Shown: in pieces, positions 1-10,626 of the stretch | How positions within the stretch are numbered: position 1 is the first letter of the stretch | How the letters are laid out: each line of letters starts with the position of its first letter | Origin: Nesterenkonia sp. E16_10 | GTDB lineage: Bacteria; Actinomycetota; Actinomycetes; Actinomycetales; Micrococcaceae | Length of the DNA: 64,000 nt | Assembly: GCF_017347085.1 (NCBI RefSeq) | Contig: NZ_JADPSA010000013.1 | Location: forward strand, 1 to 64,000 | Direction: 5' to 3' | Program-made: the position numbers and the translations under genes | Notes under the pieces: model-generated | The model's database searches: none | What the model was told of the DNA's origin: nothing | The model's input: only the letters and a program-made list of their open reading frames with translations

Positions 1-61
1 GTCCAAGGTCTTGCGCGGTCCGCCGTGGCTTTCCGCTGTGCGCCCTTGAGCACGAGATAGA

Positions 62-90
62 ACTTTACACACGCCCTGACCAGTCCGCAA
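62..90 (-). promoter_or_regulatory. Strong promoter-like element reading out of the left edge
   Basis: On the minus strand TTGCGG (90-85) is followed after exactly 17 bases by TAAAGT (67-62). The downstream stretch to position 1 has no start codon with an obvious reading frame. tyrS is often followed by an rRNA operon in actinobacteria, so this may be an rRNA promoter and leader. That is inference, because the transcribed product lies outside the window. Confidence 0.45.
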
Positions 91-123
91 ACCAGATCCC
101 GTGCGAGCTGCATCACACCCCGC

Positions 124-171
124 GATCCCCGCAAACTCAGGGATCCCACCCCGGTCCGGGGGCCCTGGACC
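124..171 (-). terminator. Weak hairpins after tyrS
   Basis: Two short inverted repeats follow the tyrS stop on the minus strand: GGTCC/GGACC arms at 153-171 with an inner GGG/CCC, and GATCCC/GGGATC at 124-145. Neither has a T-tract, so termination is only a possibility. The rest of 1-183 shows no gene. Confidence 0.25.
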
Positions 172-183
172 AGCCGGCCCGGA

Positions 184-1509
184 TCAGCCCCGATGGACCA
201 GCGCGAGGTTCTTCTTGCCTCGGCGGACCAGCAGGAACTTCTCGTGCAGCCACATCGCCTCGGTCACCAGGGCGTCGGGGTCGGTGATCTTCTCGTTGTT
301 GACGTAGGCGCCGCCGTCGTTGATCGCACGACGCGCCTCTCCGTTGGACTTCACCAGTCCGGTGTCCACCAGCAGCCGCACGGCGGTGGCTTCCTCCGCC
401 GGGATGCTGGCGTGCGGAAGCTCTGAGGCGACCGCGTGCAGCGTGGGCTCATCGATCAGATCCAGCTCGCCCTTGCCGAAGATCGCACCGGAGGCTTCGA
501 TCACCTTCTTCGTGGCGTCTTCACCGTGGACCAGGGAGGTGACGTCCCAGGCGAGTGCCCGCTGGGCCTCGCGCTTGAAGGGCGCCTCCTGCACCGAGCG
601 CTCCAGCTCGGCGATCTCTTCCCGGGTGCGGAAGGTGAAGACCTTGAGCCGGTCGATCACGTCCGCATCGGACTGGTTGAGCCAGAACTGGTAGAAGGCG
701 TAGGGCGAGCACAGCTCGGCGTCGAGCCAGATGGCGTTGCCCTCGGACTTGCCGAACTTGGTGCCGTCGGAGTTGGTGATCAGCGGTGTCCCCAGCGCAT
801 GCACCGTCGCGCCCTCGGCCCGACGGACCAGCTCGGTGCCGGAGGTCAGGTTGCCCCACTGGTCCGAGCCGCCGAACTGCAGCGTGCAGTTGTACTGCCG
901 GAACAGCTGCAGGTAGTCGAATCCCTGCAGGACCTGGTAGCTGAACTCGGTGTAGGAGATGCCCGTCTCGGAGTTCAGCCGCTTGGCCACGATGTCCTTC
1001 TTGATCATCGTGCCCACCCGGAAGTACTTGCCGATGTCGCGCAGGAACTCGATGGTGCTGATGCCCTGGGTCCAGTCCAGGTTGTTCACCATGGTGGCGG
1101 CGCTGTCTCCGTCGAAGGAGATGTAGTTCTTGATCTGGGACTGCAGCGAGTCCACCCAGCCGGAGACCACCTCGGGGGTGTTCAGCATCCGTTCGCTGGA
1201 GGGACGCGGGTCGCCGATCAATCCGGTGGAGCCGCCCACCAGGGCCAGTGGCTTGTGCCCGGCCAGCTGGATGCGGCGCATGGTCAGCAGCTGGACCAGG
1301 TGACCCAGGTGCAGCGAGGCCGCGGTGGGATCGAATCCGCAGTAGTAGACGATCGGCTCACCGGTGAGCGCGGCTTCAAGCGCGTCGGCGTCGGTGGAGA
1401 CCTGGACCAGTCCCCGCCAGTTCAACTCCTGCCAGAGCGAGTCGAAGCTTGGATCGTTGCGCTGAGCGGCCAGCGCCGGGTTCGTGGATTCGAGGCTCAT
1501 CTGGGTCAC
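184..1509 (-). CDS. tyrS: Tyrosine--tRNA ligase
   Basis: Charges tRNA-Tyr with tyrosine in the cytoplasm. The 441-residue protein has the class I signatures HLGH (about residues 67-70, the HIGH motif) and KFGKS (about residue 250, the KMSKS loop), plus a C-terminal S4-like RNA-binding domain with REGG-type spacing near KSNGEARRAI. Length is normal for the bacterial TyrRS family. I take the GTG at 1509 as the start because TAACGT lies 7 bases upstream, which fits a leaderless mRNA; an ATG at 1500 (MSLES) is the alternative. It is probably a single-gene unit: the next upstream gene (helR, same strand) ends 65 bases before it. Confidence 0.96.
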   Translation of the reverse strand: MTQMSLESTNPALAAQRNDPSFDSLWQELNWRGLVQVSTDADALEAALTGEPIVYYCGFDPTAASLHLGHLVQLLTMRRIQLAGHKPLALVGGSTGLIGDPRPSSERMLNTPEVVSGWVDSLQSQIKNYISFDGDSAATMVNNLDWTQGISTIEFLRDIGKYFRVGTMIKKDIVAKRLNSETGISYTEFSYQVLQGFDYLQLFRQYNCTLQFGGSDQWGNLTSGTELVRRAEGATVHALGTPLITNSDGTKFGKSEGNAIWLDAELCSPYAFYQFWLNQSDADVIDRLKVFTFRTREEIAELERSVQEAPFKREAQRALAWDVTSLVHGEDATKKVIEASGAIFGKGELDLIDEPTLHAVASELPHASIPAEEATAVRLLVDTGLVKSNGEARRAINDGGAYVNNEKITDPDALVTEAMWLHEKFLLVRRGKKNLALVHRG

Positions 1510-1516
1510 ACCAGGT

Positions 1517-1522
1517 ACGTTA
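1517..1522 (-). promoter_or_regulatory. -10 element for leaderless tyrS
   Basis: TAACGT on the minus strand, 7 bases before the GTG start of tyrS. It matches the TANNNT-N6/7-start pattern repeated at many genes in this window. Confidence 0.5.
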
Positions 1523-1574
1523 CCAATCTTCTCGTGCCGAACGGCTGCGAAACGTCGGAATCGTTGGGGTCTGC

Positions 1575-3875
1575 TCAGAATCCTGCCGGAAGCTCGCGGG
1601 CGGCGATCACATGCAGCGCATGGGTGGGCCGAGTGAGGGCCACGTAGAGACTGCCCACCCGCCCGGCGGTCTCCTCCAGGATCTCGGCGGGCTCGATGAG
1701 CACCACGGCGTCGAACTCCAGGCCCTTGGCCTCATCGGCGGAGAGCGCCAGGATGTCCTCGGTCAGCGACCCGGCGCCGCGGCCGACCCGGGCGCCGAAC
1801 TCGGCCACCAGGGCGCGGCGGGTGAGGTTGAGCAGCCGCTGCGGCACGATGGCGGCCACCAGCCCCTCCCCCAGGCGCTCATGCTCGGCGCTCACTGCGG
1901 CGATCGCGGCGCTGACCAGCTGATCAGCCTCGACCTTCTCGATCACCGGCGGGTGATCGCCGTCCCGGACGGTGCGCAGCGAGGTGGTCTCCAGCCCGTT
2001 GGCCTCAGCGACGCGTTCTGCCAGCTCCACGATGGTGCCCGGGGTGCGGTAGTTGACCGTGAGCTCCTCGACCCGCATCCGCTTGCCGACGAAGGGTGCC
2101 ATCGCGTTCTGCCAGCTCGAGGCGGCCGAGGGCGAGGAGCCCTGGGCGATGTCTCCGACGATGGTGAAGGATTTCAGCGGGCAGCGCCGCATCAGCACAT
2201 GCCACTGCATGGCCGAGAGCTCCTGCGCCTCATCGACCACCACGTGGCCGTAGGTCCAGCTGCGGTCGACCTGTGCGCGCTCGGCGGCGGTCAGCCGGGG
2301 GCCGGACTCGGCGTTCATGTCCACCACGGCCTGAGCGTCGAGGAATCCCTCGATGCCCATCTCTTCGAGCTGCGGGGTCGCGTTCTCCACCGCACGCTGG
2401 GCGTTGTCCAGCGAGCGGGCCGCGGCGGCCTTCTGCCGCGCGGCCTCGCGTCCGGCGGATTCGTCCAGCGCGCCCAGCAGCTCCGCCGCCTCGTCGAGCA
2501 GCGGCACATCCGCGCTGGTGAAGGCGCTTCCGGGCTGGCGCTGCAGCAGCTCCCGCTCCTGCGCGGTGAGCTCGGGCGCGACGTCGGTGAGGTACTTGGG
2601 CTTGCTGTAGAGGTCCTCGAGGAGTCCCTGCGGGCTGCGCGGCATCCAGCACAGGTTCAGCAGAACCCGGACATCACGGGCGGTGCGGACGTCTTCGAGC
2701 AGATAGGACCGATCGGCGTCGTTGCCCTCGGAGCGCTTCTCGATGATGCGTTCGAGCTTCTCCGCGATCTCCTTGACCAGGACCTTCACAAAGGTCGGGC
2801 GAGCCTCGTTATAGGGCTTGCCGGTGGCGCGGGCCCGTTCCAGAGCCCGGTTGACCATCTTCGGGGTCACCCCGACCCGGGTGCCGTCCACGGTCACGTC
2901 GCGGACCTCGGGGATGGTGCGCTGCCGGTGGGCGACGGCGTCGCCGATGATCTGCACCCAGTCCAGGCGTCCCTTGATCTCTTCGACCCGTGGGTCCTGC
3001 TCCTCAACACCATGGACCCCCGGGAACAGCTCCGAGAGCGAGGACAGCACCACGCCGGTCTCCCCCAGCGAGGGCAGCACCCGGTCGATATAGGACATGA
3101 AGGTGGAGTTCGGGCCCACGATCAGCACGCCGGCGGACTTCAGCCGGTCCCGGTGGCTGTAGAGCAGGTAGGCCGCACGGTGCAGCGCCACCGCGGTCTT
3201 GCCGGTGCCGGGTCCGCCCTGGACCACCATGACTCCGGGCAGGTCGGCGCGGATGATCCGGTCCTGCTCGGACTGGATGGTCGCGACGATGTCGCCCATC
3301 TGTCCGGTGCGGCGCGCGGTGAGCGCGGCGAGCAGGGCGCCGTCGCCATGGTTGTGGCTGGCTTCCTCCAACATGCTGGCGTCGAGCACGTCGTCCTCCA
3401 CCCCGTGCACCTCGCGGCGCTTGAGCAGCAGGTGCCGACGACGGCGCACGCCTTGGCGCTCGAAGGCCGTCGCCTGGTAGAACACCCCGGCTTCGGGAGC
3501 GCGCCAGTCCAGCATCAGCCGCTGGTGGCTCGCCGAGGTCAGCCCGATCCGCCCGATATAGCGGCACTCCCCGGAGTCGTGATCGAGGCGGCCGAAGACC
3601 AGCCGATCGTCGACCGCGTTGAGCTGCGCCAGACGATCCTCATACATCGCGGCAAAGGCGTCGCGCTCGGAGGCGTTCTGCATGGTGCCGCGGGACCCGA
3701 CCCGGCGGACCTTCGCGAGCTGGACCTCTTTCTCGGCCCGCAGCTCATCGAGCCGGGAGTAGAGCACCCCGACGTACTCGCGCTCCTCCTCCACGCCGGC
3801 CTCGAGGCCGGGCACCGGAACGTCGTGGTCTTCGGGCATCATCTCGGCCGTGGCCGAGGACTGTGAATCACTCAT
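1575..3875 (-). CDS. helR: HelD/HelR-type RNA polymerase recycling helicase-like ATPase
   Basis: UvrD/Rep superfamily 1 ATPase of the actinobacterial HelD/HelR group. Characterised members displace RNA polymerase from DNA and rescue stalled or rifampicin-bound enzyme. The 766-residue product has a charged N-terminal coiled-coil-like arm (about residues 28-90), Walker A GGPGTGKT at 220-227, a Walker B-like VVDEAQELS in the middle, and the C-terminal SF1 motifs YVALTRPTH. I chose the ATG at 3875 (MSDSQ) because upstream codons lack actinobacterial coding character; the ribosome site (GGAGAG) is weak and rather distant. Assignment to HelR rather than another UvrD-like helicase rests on the N-terminal arm and overall length. 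No HelR-type rifampicin-associated element was recognised upstream. Confidence 0.85.
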   Translation of the reverse strand: MSDSQSSATAEMMPEDHDVPVPGLEAGVEEEREYVGVLYSRLDELRAEKEVQLAKVRRVGSRGTMQNASERDAFAAMYEDRLAQLNAVDDRLVFGRLDHDSGECRYIGRIGLTSASHQRLMLDWRAPEAGVFYQATAFERQGVRRRRHLLLKRREVHGVEDDVLDASMLEEASHNHGDGALLAALTARRTGQMGDIVATIQSEQDRIIRADLPGVMVVQGGPGTGKTAVALHRAAYLLYSHRDRLKSAGVLIVGPNSTFMSYIDRVLPSLGETGVVLSSLSELFPGVHGVEEQDPRVEEIKGRLDWVQIIGDAVAHRQRTIPEVRDVTVDGTRVGVTPKMVNRALERARATGKPYNEARPTFVKVLVKEIAEKLERIIEKRSEGNDADRSYLLEDVRTARDVRVLLNLCWMPRSPQGLLEDLYSKPKYLTDVAPELTAQERELLQRQPGSAFTSADVPLLDEAAELLGALDESAGREAARQKAAAARSLDNAQRAVENATPQLEEMGIEGFLDAQAVVDMNAESGPRLTAAERAQVDRSWTYGHVVVDEAQELSAMQWHVLMRRCPLKSFTIVGDIAQGSSPSAASSWQNAMAPFVGKRMRVEELTVNYRTPGTIVELAERVAEANGLETTSLRTVRDGDHPPVIEKVEADQLVSAAIAAVSAEHERLGEGLVAAIVPQRLLNLTRRALVAEFGARVGRGAGSLTEDILALSADEAKGLEFDAVVLIEPAEILEETAGRVGSLYVALTRPTHALHVIAARELPAGF

Positions 3876-3915
3876 CAAGCAGCGCAGCTCTCCGTCGCGA
3901 ATTTGCTGACCACCA

Positions 3916-3942
3916 ATCATACCTCTATTCAGGTGAACCTGA
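3916..3942 (-). promoter_or_regulatory. helR promoter -10 with palindromic operator candidate
   Basis: Minus strand: TATGAT at 3921-3916 is a good -10. Just upstream lies a 14-bp palindrome, TCAGGTGAACCTGA as read on the plus strand (3929-3942), whose arms pair except at the central two bases. It sits where the -35 should be, so a repressor bound there would block transcription. The regulator is unknown. Confidence 0.45.
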
Positions 3943-3963
3943 TGTGGCCAGATCCGGTGCAGG

Positions 3964-4626
3964 TCATGAGCTGAGCTCGGCCGGAACATTGCGCCCGGCC
4001 CGATAGACCGAGACCGTGGGATCGGCGTCGAGCCAGTACCGCCAGGGATAGGCCCGGCTGCCCCCGGCCCCGGAGACCCCGACGCGTGGTCCGCGGCGGA
4101 TCCGATCATCACCCACGGGATCCGCCGGCGGGCGCAGCGTGAACCGGGCGGGGTCATCCTGGCCGGGCGACTGCTCGAAGTTCACCGGCAGCGCGTCCAT
4201 CGGCAGCGTGATGCCCAGACCCTGGCCCAGCCGGCCGGGACCCGAGAGCAGCTTCGCCCCGGTGTCACGCCCGCCGCGGCGCTCGATCGCCAGGTCCCGG
4301 CCGGTGAGCACCTCAGCGGCGCGCAGCAGCACGCCTCCCGCGGTTCCTTCGGACGCGCAGGCGAAGTTCAGGCAGCGGTGGATCCCGTAGTTGAGGTAGA
4401 CGTAGGTGTGCCGGGGCGGCCCGAACAGCGACGCGTTGCGGGCGGTCCTGCCGTTGAAGCTGTGCGCCCCGGGGTCCTCGCCCTGATCCCCGTAGGCCTC
4501 GACCTCGGTCAGCCGGACCCGCACGGATCCGCCGGCGGTCGCGACGGTGAGCTCGCAGCCCAGCAGCGCTGGGGCCAGCTCGGTGGCATGGGCGTCGAAG
4601 AGCGAATGCAGCCGTGCGGAATCCAT
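3964..4626 (-). CDS. mpg: DNA-3-methyladenine glycosylase (AAG/MPG family)
   Basis: Removes alkylated purines such as 3-methyladenine to start base excision repair. The 220-residue protein matches the AAG fold: LTEVEAYGDQGEDPGAHSFNG near residues 40-60 contains the catalytic Glu, followed by the conserved RTARNASLFGPPRHTYVYLNYG region and the KLLSGPGRLGQGLGI segment. Start is the ATG at 4626 (MDSARL); the open frame continues upstream, but that part reads antisense to nothing recognisable and overlaps the MRF-like gene. It lies 88 bases before helR on the same strand and 40 bases downstream of the MRF-like gene, so co-transcription with either is possible but not shown. Confidence 0.92.
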   Translation of the reverse strand: MDSARLHSLFDAHATELAPALLGCELTVATAGGSVRVRLTEVEAYGDQGEDPGAHSFNGRTARNASLFGPPRHTYVYLNYGIHRCLNFACASEGTAGGVLLRAAEVLTGRDLAIERRGGRDTGAKLLSGPGRLGQGLGITLPMDALPVNFEQSPGQDDPARFTLRPPADPVGDDRIRRGPRVGVSGAGGSRAYPWRYWLDADPTVSVYRAGRNVPAELSS

Positions 4627-4666
4627 CTGCCCATGATCGCAGAGACCTTCCCGAGCAGCCGACCGG

Positions 4667-5743
4667 TCAGTCCTCGGTCTCGGTGACCGACGCCCAGAGC
4701 GGAAAGGGGTCGGCGAAGGTGCGCCAGAGCGTTGGTCCGGCCATGAGCTCGGCATCGGTGAGCGTGGCCTCGTCCAGCGCTGCGGCGAGTCCTGCCACCT
4801 CGAGGTCCATCCCGATGAAGGCGATGTCCTGACCGAAGGCCAGCATCTCCTCGGGGTCCTCGATCTGGTGATCAAAGGCCAGCGGAGCCAGCGAGATGAT
4901 CTGCCCGATGTGTTCCCACTGTGCGGTGACGTGCGGGCGGGTGGCCAGGCGGGCGAAGCCTGCCGAGCGGATCACCCGGCCGAACTCCTCGGTCTCGACG
5001 CGCAGATCCAAGAGCTGCTTGAGCCGACCGGGATGGAAGGGACGATGTTGTTCGTAGCGCAAGGCCGAGACCCGATCGTGTCGGCGGCGCGGATGGAAGT
5101 CCCTGTTCAAGAGGCAGGTCCAGCCGGCGCGAGTCTCCTGCCCCGAGTAGCCGGGCACGGTGGAGCGGCGAGTCCGGGCCGCAGGCTCCCCGTCGAACCG
5201 CACCTGGGCCAGCGGGCTCAGGTGCGCCACCAGCGCCGCCAGCATGGCCAGCTCCCCCGGGTCGATCCGCTGCCAGTTCATCATCATCACCGTCGAGGCG
5301 TATTCGATCTGCTTGACGATCACCTCGGCGCGGCAGACATAGGCCAGCTCCCCCGGGTGCGTCCAGCGCTGATCGGCCTCTAACACCACGTAGTCATCGC
5401 GGAAGAGATCATCCAGCAGGTGGGCGGCATCCACCACGCAGATCACCTCGGTCAGCCGGGCCTGCGGCTCAGGTTCACCAGCTGAGCCGGTCAGTGAGCC
5501 GATGACCTCGGTGATCGCGCTGGCCAGCGGGTACTCCACGACCAGCTCGGTGCTGCTGGGCACGAGCTGGAGCAGCCGCAGCGCTGACTCCAGCGCCGTC
5601 TCCTCTGACGCGATGCGGTCCGCCTGCAGCAGCACCGAACCGCGCTGCCGGGCCAGGGCCGCGGCGAAGTCTTTGCGCTCCGGCCCGCAGGCCCCCATCA
5701 CCGCGACCACTCGGACAGCGGATCCCTCACCTGACATCGTCAT
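4667..5743 (-). CDS. mrf: MRF-like CobW/COG0523 protein with degenerate P-loop
   Basis: Resembles the mycobacterial ribosome-remodelling factor MRF, a COG0523/CobW relative that acts on zinc-free ribosomes during zinc starvation. In this 358-residue protein the P-loop position reads GACGPERKD (17-25), lacking the glycine and Ser/Thr of a working Walker A. The CxCC-type metal motif of COG0523 chaperones is also absent. The C-terminal CobW half is kept (EQHRPFHPGRL about residue 230, then ADPFPLWA near the end). It diverges from a zinc-free L36 gene across a 26-bp palindrome, the classic Zur-regulon arrangement. Function as MRF is inferred from context and C-terminal similarity; GTP hydrolysis looks unlikely. 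Confidence 0.75.
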   Translation of the reverse strand: MTMSGEGSAVRVVAVMGACGPERKDFAAALARQRGSVLLQADRIASEETALESALRLLQLVPSSTELVVEYPLASAITEVIGSLTGSAGEPEPQARLTEVICVVDAAHLLDDLFRDDYVVLEADQRWTHPGELAYVCRAEVIVKQIEYASTVMMMNWQRIDPGELAMLAALVAHLSPLAQVRFDGEPAARTRRSTVPGYSGQETRAGWTCLLNRDFHPRRRHDRVSALRYEQHRPFHPGRLKQLLDLRVETEEFGRVIRSAGFARLATRPHVTAQWEHIGQIISLAPLAFDHQIEDPEEMLAFGQDIAFIGMDLEVAGLAAALDEATLTDAELMAGPTLWRTFADPFPLWASVTETED

Positions 5744-5756
5744 CGTCGCCCCCTTC

Positions 5757-5782
5757 GAGTAGTATTAACGCTAATGCTACTC
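5757..5782. promoter_or_regulatory. Zur-box candidate (26-bp palindrome)
   Basis: The arms GAGTAG (5757-5762) and CTACTC (5777-5782) enclose inner pairing ATTA/TAAT; 11 of 13 base pairs are complementary. It lies between the divergent MRF-like and zinc-free L36 genes. In actinobacteria these two gene types are repressed by the zinc sensor Zur, so Zur is the likely ligand (inference). Confidence 0.7.
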
Positions 5783-5802
5783 ATTCTCACTAGGAGGTCA
5801 TA

Positions 5803-5925
5803 ATGAAGGTCCGCAACTCACTGCGTGCATTGAAGAACAAACCGGGATCACAGGTGGTGCGCCGCCGGGGGCGCACCTACGTGATCAATAAGAAGAATCC
5901 GCGGCTGAAGGCGCGTCAGGGCTGA
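5803..5925 (+). CDS. rpmJ: 50S ribosomal protein L36, zinc-independent (C-minus) form
   Basis: A 40-residue L36 paralogue ([12 protein letters not shown] start, ending NPRLKARQG). It has no cysteine, whereas the standard L36 binds zinc through a Cys/His knuckle, so this is the form made when zinc is scarce and which replaces the zinc-binding copy in the ribosome. A textbook ribosome site AGGAGG (5792-5797) sits 5 bases before the ATG. The gene is preceded by the 26-bp palindrome shared with the divergent MRF-like gene. Its last 41 bases overlap the 3' end of the convergent transglycosylase gene. Confidence 0.93.
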   Translation: MKVRNSLRALKNKPGSQVVRRRGRTYVINKKNPRLKARQG

Positions 5926-6670
5926 CGTACTCCTGGGCCCGGGCGGCGACGTCGTTGACGTAGCGCACCGACTGGTTATATGCGACGACGGCGTCCACCC
6001 AGCCGTCGTCGCTGGTCAGGTCCTCCCCGCTCTCGCACAGATACACCGCGGCGGTCAGCGCGGCGTCGTCGAAGTGGTGCGGATCTGAGTCGCCGCTGCG
6101 GGAGCCGTCCTGGGCGTACAGCGCCCAGGTGGCCGGGATGAACTGCATCGGTCCCACCGCGCGGTCCCATTCGGGATCCCCGTCGAGGGTGCCGCCGTCG
6201 GTGTCGGGGATCTCCGCCAGTCCCGGGGACCCGTCCAGCGGGATCCCGATGATCGCCGGGGCGACCTGTCCATCCGGCTCGACCTGCGCCTCGGCGTAGG
6301 TGCCGTGATGGGACTCGACCTGACCGATGCCGGCCAGGGTGTTCCAGCCCAGTCCGCATTCCGGCCGGGTCTGCGCCACCAGCAGGGCCGCCCCGCTGTA
6401 GGCGGCCAGGGCGCGCTGCGGGATGCCGGTGCGCTCGGCCACCGCCTCGAGCCACGCTTCGTCGGCCAGCCCGGCGATCGGTGCCCAGGGCTGACCCGGC
6501 GCCGGGTCCTCGGCGGGCGCGGCGGCCTCGGGAAGTCGCTGATCCGGCGCGCTCGGGTAGTCCAGGGCCGGTGCCTGCCGCGGTTCGGTGCATCCGCTGA
6601 GCGCAAGCAGGAGCGCCCCGGCCAGCACGGCCGGGGCGCTCCTGCGTCGCCTCGAAGGGCCTCGCGTCAT
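5885..6670 (-). CDS. Lipoprotein lytic murein transglycosylase (SLT/MltB-like)
   Basis: Secreted, lipid-anchored peptidoglycan-cleaving enzyme. The 261-residue protein begins with a basic n-region (SRRRRSAP), a hydrophobic core and the lipobox LSGC (Cys about residue 27), then a Pro/Ala-rich linker to about residue 65. The catalytic domain carries [11 protein letters not shown] (Glu about 119), [12 protein letters not shown] and [10 protein letters not shown], which are family hallmarks. Cleavage of the glycan with formation of 1,6-anhydro-MurNAc is the family activity. The last 14 codons overlap the convergent L36 gene. The exact subfamily cannot be fixed by eye. Confidence 0.88.
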   Translation of the reverse strand: MTRGPSRRRRSAPAVLAGALLLALSGCTEPRQAPALDYPSAPDQRLPEAAAPAEDPAPGQPWAPIAGLADEAWLEAVAERTGIPQRALAAYSGAALLVAQTRPECGLGWNTLAGIGQVESHHGTYAEAQVEPDGQVAPAIIGIPLDGSPGLAEIPDTDGGTLDGDPEWDRAVGPMQFIPATWALYAQDGSRSGDSDPHHFDDAALTAAVYLCESGEDLTSDDGWVDAVVAYNQSVRYVNDVAARAQEYVSPDAPSAADSSY

Positions 6671-6696
6671 GCGGTGCTCACTCCATCGTCAGTTTT

Positions 6697-9460
<2,764 letters not shown>

Positions 9461-9505
9461 AACGAATCTCCTTGGGGAACGGAACTTTGGCTCGGACACA
9501 GACTA

Positions 9506-9534
9506 CATAATTATTCGCAGGTCTGCATAAACAG
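9506..9534 (-). promoter_or_regulatory. ARG-box-like ArgR sites upstream of argG
   Basis: An AT-rich patch in otherwise GC-rich DNA holds CATAATTATTCGC (9506-9518) and CTGCATAAACAG (9523-9534). They contain the TGCATAA and TTATTC-type half-sites of bacterial ARG boxes. ArgR is encoded nearby, so arginine-dependent repression of argGH is likely. Confidence 0.6.
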
Positions 9535-9613
9535 TGTCGGTGAGGTTCGGGGTCCCCGTCAGGCTATCGCCTTCGCGGTCCCTGGGGATCCCAGTGCCCG
9601 GGCCGGTCTCCGA

Positions 9614-9619
9614 TAGACT
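9614..9619 (+). promoter_or_regulatory. -10 element of the ankyrin-repeat gene (leaderless)
   Basis: TAGACT ends 7 bases before the ATG at 9627 and there is no Shine-Dalgarno sequence, fitting a leaderless transcript. Confidence 0.55.
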
Positions 9620-9626
9620 TGCGGCC

Positions 9627-10085
9627 ATGTCACAGGACTTCCAGCACGCGGCCGATCACTCAGAGAACCAGCAGCCTCCCGCAGGCGGCGCGCCGGAGCT
9701 GACCGAGGAACAGATGGAGTTCCTGGCCTCGATGTTCGGCCTGGCCCGAGCGGGCAAGACCGAGGAGCTGCTCGACCTCGTGGACCGCGGCGTGCCGGTG
9801 AACCTGAGCAACGAGAAGGGTGACACGCTGCTCATCCTCTCGGTCTACAACGATCACACCGAGCAGGCCAACGGGCTGCTGACCCGCGGCGCCGACGTGG
9901 ACCGGATCAATGATCAGGGCCAGACCGCGCTGGGCTGCGCGGTGTTCCGGCAGAACGAGGTGGCCACGAAGGCGCTGCTCGCCGCCGGCGCCGATCCCCG
10001 CCTGGGCCGGCAGAGCGCCTACGCCGTGGCGGAGATCTTCGGGCTGGACGCGATGCGCGCGATCCTCGACGCCCACTCGGGCTGA
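9627..10085 (+). CDS. Ankyrin-repeat protein
   Basis: A 152-residue cytoplasmic protein built of about four ankyrin repeats after a short acidic, low-complexity N-terminus (ELTEEQMEFL). Repeat signatures visible are KGDTLLILSVYNDH, GADVDRINDQGQTALGCAV and LLAAGADPRLG. Ankyrin repeats mediate protein-protein contact; no enzyme domain is present and the partner is unknown. Single-domain ankyrin proteins of this size are common in Micrococcaceae. It lies alone on the plus strand between argG and argR. An upstream in-frame ATG at 9534 is rejected because the -10 directly before 9627 explains that start. Confidence 0.9.
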   Translation: MSQDFQHAADHSENQQPPAGGAPELTEEQMEFLASMFGLARAGKTEELLDLVDRGVPVNLSNEKGDTLLILSVYNDHTEQANGLLTRGADVDRINDQGQTALGCAVFRQNEVATKALLAAGADPRLGRQSAYAVAEIFGLDAMRAILDAHSG

Positions 10086-10122
10086 ACCGCCCTCCGGGGC
10101 TGAACCAGCCTCCGGGGCCGGC

Positions 10123-10626
10123 TCAGCTGCGGCCCTCGGCGAATCCGGTGAAGCGGCGCGCCACCGCGGCTCCCCCGTCGGGCTCGGTGGTGACCACCAT
10201 GATCGTGTCGTCTCCGGCGATGCAGCCCAGGATCTCCGGGATCCCGGCGTGGTCCACCGCGCTGGCCAGGAACTGGGCGGCTCCGGGCGGAGTGCGCAGG
10301 ATGACCAGGTTCGCGCTGGGCTCGGCAGAGACCAAGAGGTCCTTGCACAGCGCGATCAGCCGCGCCGTCGTCGTCGCGTCGGTCTGATCGGCCTGCAGCT
10401 CACGGTCATGCCCGTCGGAGGGCACCGCGTAGATCAGCGCGCCCGCAGCGCCGCGCACCCGGGCGGCGCCGATCTCCACCAGGTCCCGCGAGAGCGTCCC
10501 CTGGGTCACCGTGACCCCGGCGTCGCCGAGGCGTTCGGCCAGCTCAGCCTGGGACCGGACCTGGGAGCGGGAGATCAGCTCACGGATCTTCGCGTGCCGC
10601 GCGGTCTTGGTGGTCGGTGCCATCAT
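10123..10626 (-). CDS. argR: Arginine repressor ArgR
   Basis: Hexameric arginine-sensing repressor of the arg genes. The 167-residue protein has the N-terminal winged helix (KIRELISRSQVRSQAELAER..TVTQGTLSRDL) and the C-terminal arginine-binding/oligomerisation domain with GCIAGDDTIMVV, where the GDD segment contacts arginine in the family. Its ATG shares one base with the argF stop (TGATG), so it is translated from the argCJBDFR mRNA and would repress its own operon. A second in-frame ATG follows immediately. Confidence 0.96.
   Translation of the reverse strand: MMAPTTKTARHAKIRELISRSQVRSQAELAERLGDAGVTVTQGTLSRDLVEIGAARVRGAAGALIYAVPSDGHDRELQADQTDATTTARLIALCKDLLVSAEPSANLVILRTPPGAAQFLASAVDHAGIPEILGCIAGDDTIMVVTTEPDGGAAVARRFTGFAEGRS

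Noticed and set aside
1449-3866. Long open frame (805 codons) on the plus strand opposite helR
   Set aside because: It is antisense to a well-supported gene, rich in Gly/His/Leu/Arg runs, and has no recognisable domain; high GC suppresses stop codons in that frame.
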